Source: JBARRS01 sp049644345
GTDB taxonomy: Bacteria > Actinomycetota > Thermoleophilia > Gaiellales > Gaiellaceae
Length of the DNA stretch: 36,121 nucleotides
Assembly (NCBI GenBank): GCA_049644345.1
Contig: JBARRS010000046.1
Location: 1 to 36,121, forward strand
Reading direction: 5' to 3'
How positions within the stretch are numbered: the stretch's first letter is position 1; the number at the start of each line of letters is the position of its first letter. Below are positions 32,822 to 36,121 of this stretch, piece by piece. Position numbers and translations under genes: made by a program. Below the pieces are notes generated by a model. That model saw only the letters and a list, made by a program, of their open reading frames with translations. It ran no database searches and was not told the DNA's origin.

Positions 32822-33742
32822 TCAATATGCAACTGCACCCCGGCGCGAGGCGGCGGCGTGACGCTGCTCGTCGGCTCGATACGACGAGCGCACGAGCGGA
32901 CCGGCGAACACCGATCCGAAGCCGAGTGCCTCGCCCTGCTCGCGGAACCAGCGGAACTCGTCGGGGTGCACCCAGCGGTCGATGGTCGCGTGCTTGGCGG
33001 AGGGCTGGAGGTACTGGCCGATCGTGACGACGTCGACCCCGTGCTCGCGCAGGTCGCGCATCGTCTCGACGACCTCGTCGTTCGTCTCGCCGAGGCCGAC
33101 GATGATCCCGGACTTCGTCAGCACGGGGTAGTCGGCGACTTCCCTCGCGCGCGCGAGTAACCGGAGAGCCTTGTCGTACGAGGCTTTGGCGCCCCGCATC
33201 CTCGGGTGCAGCCGGCGGACCGTCTCGATGTTGTGGTTGAAGACCTCCGGACGCTCCGCGAGCACGATCCGCAACGCCTTTTCTTCGTAGCCGAGGAAGT
33301 CCGGCGTCAGCACCTCTACCGAGGCTCGCGGGAGCTTTCGCTTCAGCGCCCGGATCGTGGCCGCATAGTGGCCGGCTCCCCGGTCCGGCAGGTCGTCGCG
33401 GTCGACGGATGTGACGACGACGTGTCGCAGCTCCATCTGGGCGGCCGCGTGCGCGAGCCGCAGCGGCTCGAGCGGGTCGGGCGGCCCGTCAGGCTTGCCC
33501 GAGTGGACGTAGCAATAGCGGCAGGCGCGGGTGCAGGTGTCGCCGAGGATCTGGAACGTCGCCGTGCCTCGCCCCCAGCACTCGGAGATGTTCGGGCAGC
33601 GGGCCTCCTCGCAGATCGTGTGCAGGCTCGCGCCGTGGATCAGCGCCTTGACATCGAAGTAGCGCGAGTCGGCGCTCGGCGCGCGCACCTTCATCCATTC
33701 CGGCCGGCGCGGCCTCTCCGCGACCGGCAGCGACTTCTGCAT
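32822..33742 (-). CDS. lipA: Lipoyl synthase
   Basis: This 306-aa radical-SAM enzyme inserts two sulfur atoms into protein-bound octanoyl groups. Both cluster motifs are present: the auxiliary [4Fe-4S] site with C44, C49 and C55 in HTICEEARCPNISECW, and the radical-SAM C-x3-C-x2-C (C70, C74, C77) in CTRACRYCYV, plus the late RSSY serine ligand. The radical-SAM loop reads YCYV where many homologues have FCDV. The ATG at 33742 is 7 nt after a TAGACT -10 box. Its partner lipB lies 2 kb away on the same strand. Confidence 0.96.
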   Translation of the reverse strand: MQKSLPVAERPRRPEWMKVRAPSADSRYFDVKALIHGASLHTICEEARCPNISECWGRGTATFQILGDTCTRACRYCYVHSGKPDGPPDPLEPLRLAHAAAQMELRHVVVTSVDRDDLPDRGAGHYAATIRALKRKLPRASVEVLTPDFLGYEEKALRIVLAERPEVFNHNIETVRRLHPRMRGAKASYDKALRLLARAREVADYPVLTKSGIIVGLGETNDEVVETMRDLREHGVDVVTIGQYLQPSAKHATIDRWVHPDEFRWFREQGEALGFGSVFAGPLVRSSYRADEQRHAAASRRGAVAY

Positions 33743-33749
33743 GCCGGTC

Positions 33750-33755
33750 AGTCTA
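33750..33755 (-). promoter_or_regulatory. -10 box TAGACT of lipA (leaderless type)
   Basis: On the minus strand TAGACT ends 7 nt before the ATG at 33742, with no ribosome binding site between. The same hexamer precedes fumC. Confidence 0.45.
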
Positions 33756-33766
33756 GAGACGCGGAC

Positions 33767-34390
33767 TCAGGTGATCTTGTACGGGTCGAGGTAGACGTCG
33801 TCGATCTGCCACGACCCGGAGCCCATGGGGGTGAAGCGGAGCGAGATCGCCGTCGTCGTCCCGAGCAGGTTGCCCAGGTTCGTGAACATGAGGCCGAGCG
33901 GCTTCACCGGCTGCCACGAGCCGGACGGGGAGACCGTCCCGCCGTCGAGCACGGAGAGCAGGCCGCCGAGGAGGTTCCGGACGACGATCTGAACCTTCAG
34001 CCCCGAGGTCGAGCCCGCGCTGACCGCGAAGAGACGGAGCTGCATGTCCCCGGATGCGAAGCACATCGTCGGCGTCGTCGCGGACGAGCCGGCGGGCAGC
34101 GAAAGCGAGCGGCTGTCCGAGGAGGAGTGAACATGGAAGGGCTCGTTTCCGCTCACGACCCGGGCGCTCCCGGCGAGGCTCCAGGCGGGTGTGCCCGATT
34201 CGAAGCTGCCGCCGGGAGTCAGCACGTAGAACGTGCCGTCTCCCCAGGGAAGGAACGGCCGCACCGGAGTCTTGTCGCAATAGGTTGCTGGGGCCGTGAA
34301 GATGAGGCCGGCGTTGGCCGCCGGCGCCGCCAGGGCGGTTGCCGCCGCGATGATGAGGATCGCCGAGAGGATCGAACGCCGCGCCGCCAC
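33767..34390 (-). CDS. Hypothetical exported protein, possible jelly-roll domain
   Basis: This 207-aa protein starts at the GTG at 34390, set by a GTGAGAG ribosome binding site, and has a signal peptide (RRSILSAILIIAAATALAA, cleavage near ANA). The mature part contains a cysteine pair (ATYCDKTPVRPF and TMCFASGD), a GGSFESGTPAWSLAGSARVV stretch and an end, GSWQIDDVYLDPYKI, like the last strands of carbohydrate-binding jelly-roll domains. No catalytic residues are evident. It is the only gene between lipA and the HD-GYP gene. Confidence 0.7.
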   Translation of the reverse strand: MAARRSILSAILIIAAATALAAPAANAGLIFTAPATYCDKTPVRPFLPWGDGTFYVLTPGGSFESGTPAWSLAGSARVVSGNEPFHVHSSSDSRSLSLPAGSSATTPTMCFASGDMQLRLFAVSAGSTSGLKVQIVVRNLLGGLLSVLDGGTVSPSGSWQPVKPLGLMFTNLGNLLGTTTAISLRFTPMGSGSWQIDDVYLDPYKIT

Positions 34391-34459
34391 AGTGCTCTCA
34401 CTGTCTGCGGCAGGCCTCGGAGCTGCATCCCCCGTCCGGGTGCTCCAGTTCCGGTTGCG

Positions 34460-34477
34460 ATCCCTCGAACGAGGGGT
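34460..34477. repeat. Near-palindrome ATCCCTCGAACGAGGGGT, copy 2
   Basis: CCCTCG and CGAGGG (34462-34475) form a 6-bp inverted repeat around AA. It matches 24240-24257 at 17 of 18 positions. It lies in the 117-bp divergent region between the exported protein and HD-GYP genes, where no other signal is clear. Confidence 0.6.
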
Positions 34478-34507
34478 TCTGGCGCAGGAGACGGTCGATA
34501 AGAGGGC

Positions 34508-35842
34508 ATGTCTTCTGCGGCGGCGGCGAACGTCGACACTCCGGTCGGGCTCGACCCGGAGGCCCAGCGGGCGATCGAGGCGCGTCGTGCGCGAAGGCTC
34601 CGGCGGCTCGCCGCGCGAGACAGGTGGTCCTTTCTCTGCTCGACCGCTGGATTCCTGGCCGTCTGCGCTGCGATGGCGGCGTTTCTCCCCTCGCACAGGT
34701 CGCCGGCGCCACTGACGATCGTCCTTCTGATCGCGGCGTACGCCGTTGCGTTCAGGCTCGACTTCGAGATCGCGAACGGATCTGCCGTTCCGACGCAGTT
34801 GATCCTCGTGCCGATGCTGTTCGTGCTGCCGGCCGGTTACGTCCCGCTGGCGGTGGCCACCGGCATGGTGATGGGGAGTCTCATCGAGTGGGCGCGAGGG
34901 CGGCTCCAGCTTGGACGCGTATTCCTCCGGCTCGTCGGCGCATGGCATGCCGTGGGCCCTGCACTCGTGCTCGGGCTCGCCGTCGAGGGGCCGCCACGGC
35001 TTTCACGCTGGCCCCTGTACCTCGCGGCGCTCGCGGCGCAATTCTCCCTCGACTTCGCCAGCAGCGGCGCACACGAATGGGCCGCGCTCGGTGTGCCTCC
35101 GAGGTTCCTACTGCGCACGATGTCGACGGTGTACATGATCGACGCTGGCCTGGCGCCGATCGGGCTCGCGGTCGCGTTTGCAAGCGGGCGGTCGTCCGCC
35201 GGAGTCCTGCTCGCGCTCCCGCTGGTCGGGCTGCTCTCGGTCTTTGCGCACGAGCGCCGCGTCCGGATCGATCACGAGCTCGAGCTGCGCGACGCGTACC
35301 GCGGGACCGCGTTCCTGCTCGGGGACGTGATCGAGGCGGACGACGCGTACACGGGCACCCACAGCCGCGACGTCGTCGATCTCACGCTTGTCGTCGCCGA
35401 CAAGCTCGGGGTCCCAGCGCGCGAGCGGCGCGACGCTGAGCTCGCGGCGCTGCTCCACGACGTCGGGAAGGTGCGGATCCCCAATGAGATCATCAACAAG
35501 CCGGGCCCGCTCACGCCCGAGGAGCGGGCGGTGATCGAGACGCACACGATCGAGGGCGAGCGGATGCTCCACAAGGTCGGGGGCCTGCTCGGTCAGGTTG
35601 GCCGGATTGTCCGTGCGTGCCATGAGCACTACGACGGCCGGGGCTATCCCGACGGGCTCGCCGGCGAGCAGATCCCACTCGTCGCCAGGATCGTCGCGTG
35701 CTGCGACGCATTCAACGCGATGACCAGCGATCGCTCGTACCGCAAGGCCCTGCCGCGCGAGGTCGCAGTCGAGGAGCTGCGGAAGAACAGCGGCACGCAG
35801 TTCGACCCGCGCGTCGTCGACGCGCTGATCGAGACGCTCTAG
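34508..35842 (+). CDS. Membrane-bound HD-GYP phosphodiesterase domain protein
   Basis: This 444-aa protein has a helical membrane region (about 40-245, five to seven helices) and a cytoplasmic HD-GYP domain (about 262-444). Conserved residues: H285, the HD pair H317/D318 in LLHDVGK, K321, H346, the HEHYDGRGYPDGL motif (372-384, GYP at 379-381) and D400. HD-GYP proteins hydrolyse cyclic di-GMP or related nucleotides; the membrane part resembles MASE-type sensors, but its ligand is unknown. The ATG at 34508 follows AGAGGG closely. The stop overlaps lipB by 4 bp. Confidence 0.93.
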   Translation: MSSAAAANVDTPVGLDPEAQRAIEARRARRLRRLAARDRWSFLCSTAGFLAVCAAMAAFLPSHRSPAPLTIVLLIAAYAVAFRLDFEIANGSAVPTQLILVPMLFVLPAGYVPLAVATGMVMGSLIEWARGRLQLGRVFLRLVGAWHAVGPALVLGLAVEGPPRLSRWPLYLAALAAQFSLDFASSGAHEWAALGVPPRFLLRTMSTVYMIDAGLAPIGLAVAFASGRSSAGVLLALPLVGLLSVFAHERRVRIDHELELRDAYRGTAFLLGDVIEADDAYTGTHSRDVVDLTLVVADKLGVPARERRDAELAALLHDVGKVRIPNEIINKPGPLTPEERAVIETHTIEGERMLHKVGGLLGQVGRIVRACHEHYDGRGYPDGLAGEQIPLVARIVACCDAFNAMTSDRSYRKALPREVAVEELRKNSGTQFDPRVVDALIETL

Positions 35843-36121
35843 TAGCTCTCCGCCGTCGCGAGCTGCTTGTGCAGCGGCTGCGGCCAGAGGCCGTGGCCGT
35901 CCTCCGCCGGTAGCTCTTCCAGCTCGAGCTCGAACACCTCAGCGATTGCTCGGGCGGCGCTCGGCCGGACCTCATCAACCGCCAGCGGCCGGTCGAGCTC
36001 GACCGCCATTGTCGTGAACGCGGCGTCGTCGAGGCCGCAGGCCGTGATCCAGTCGGTGAACGGCGCGGTGTCGAGATCGACGTTGAGCGCGTAGCCGTGC
36101 GTCGTGACCCAGCGCGAGATG
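35839..36121 (-). CDS. lipB: Lipoyl(octanoyl) transferase, 3' part only
   Basis: The gene runs off the right edge; 93 C-terminal residues are visible. They begin ISRWVTTHGYALNVDLD, the conserved part of LipB, followed by ITACGLDDAAFTTM with the catalytic cysteine in the CGL motif and a helical C-terminus. LipB moves octanoate from acyl carrier protein to lipoyl domains, the step before LipA. The catalytic lysine lies outside the window. It shares 4 bp with the convergent HD-GYP stop. Confidence 0.9.
   Translation of the reverse strand, partial: ISRWVTTHGYALNVDLDTAPFTDWITACGLDDAAFTTMAVELDRPLAVDEVRPSAARAIAEVFELELEELPAEDGHGLWPQPLHKQLATAESY

Overview
The window is 36 kb of gene-dense, GC-rich bacterial chromosome. 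The base composition, many GTG starts, Actinomycetota-like proteins, a 14-gene nuoA-N operon and several leaderless-type promoters suggest a soil actinobacterium, possibly of class Thermoleophilia. The class is inferred from overall similarity and no marker was tested. No rRNA, tRNA, CRISPR array or transposase gene was found.

Layout. 1-3.4 kb: a frameshifted DUF72 gene, a secreted protein, a lipoprotein, an ABC ATPase and, tail to tail with it, an FtsX/MacB-type permease. 3.4-5.3 kb: the Fe-S carrier ATPase Mrp and a shortened Ldh_2-family oxidoreductase. 5.2-7.7 kb (minus): a four-gene coupled operon with a UPF0173 metallo-beta-lactamase-fold hydrolase, an unknown 93-aa protein, a DUF1028/peptidoglycan-binding protein and a cupin-TPR protein. 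8.1-22.0 kb (minus): the complete complex I operon in the order nuoABCDEFGHIJKLMN. From nuoB to nuoN every junction overlaps; only nuoA and nuoB are separated, by 94 bp holding two hairpins. 22.1-25.8 kb (plus): A-type Fe-S carrier, four-helix DUF6220-like membrane protein, ferredoxin-NADP reductase, zinc-ribbon protein and class II fumarase. 25.9-32.8 kb: mostly secreted proteins (a BNR propeller, an S8 subtilase, a 700-aa extracellular protein and two small exported proteins). 32.8-36.1 kb: lipA, a secreted protein, a membrane HD-GYP protein and the 3' end of lipB.

The housekeeping genes fit aerobic respiration: complex I, fumarase, lipoate synthesis for 2-oxoacid dehydrogenases, and Fe-S assembly (Mrp, A-type carrier) supplying the clusters of complex I and LipA.

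The most unusual features are a 50-bp perfect direct repeat that duplicates the 3' end of the ferredoxin-NADP reductase gene around a palindrome-rich 135-bp insert; a likely CTG start for nuoC in a CTGA overlap; a leader before the 700-aa secreted protein that can form two exclusive structures, one hiding the ribosome binding site; and repeated -10 hexamers 6-9 nt before start codons.
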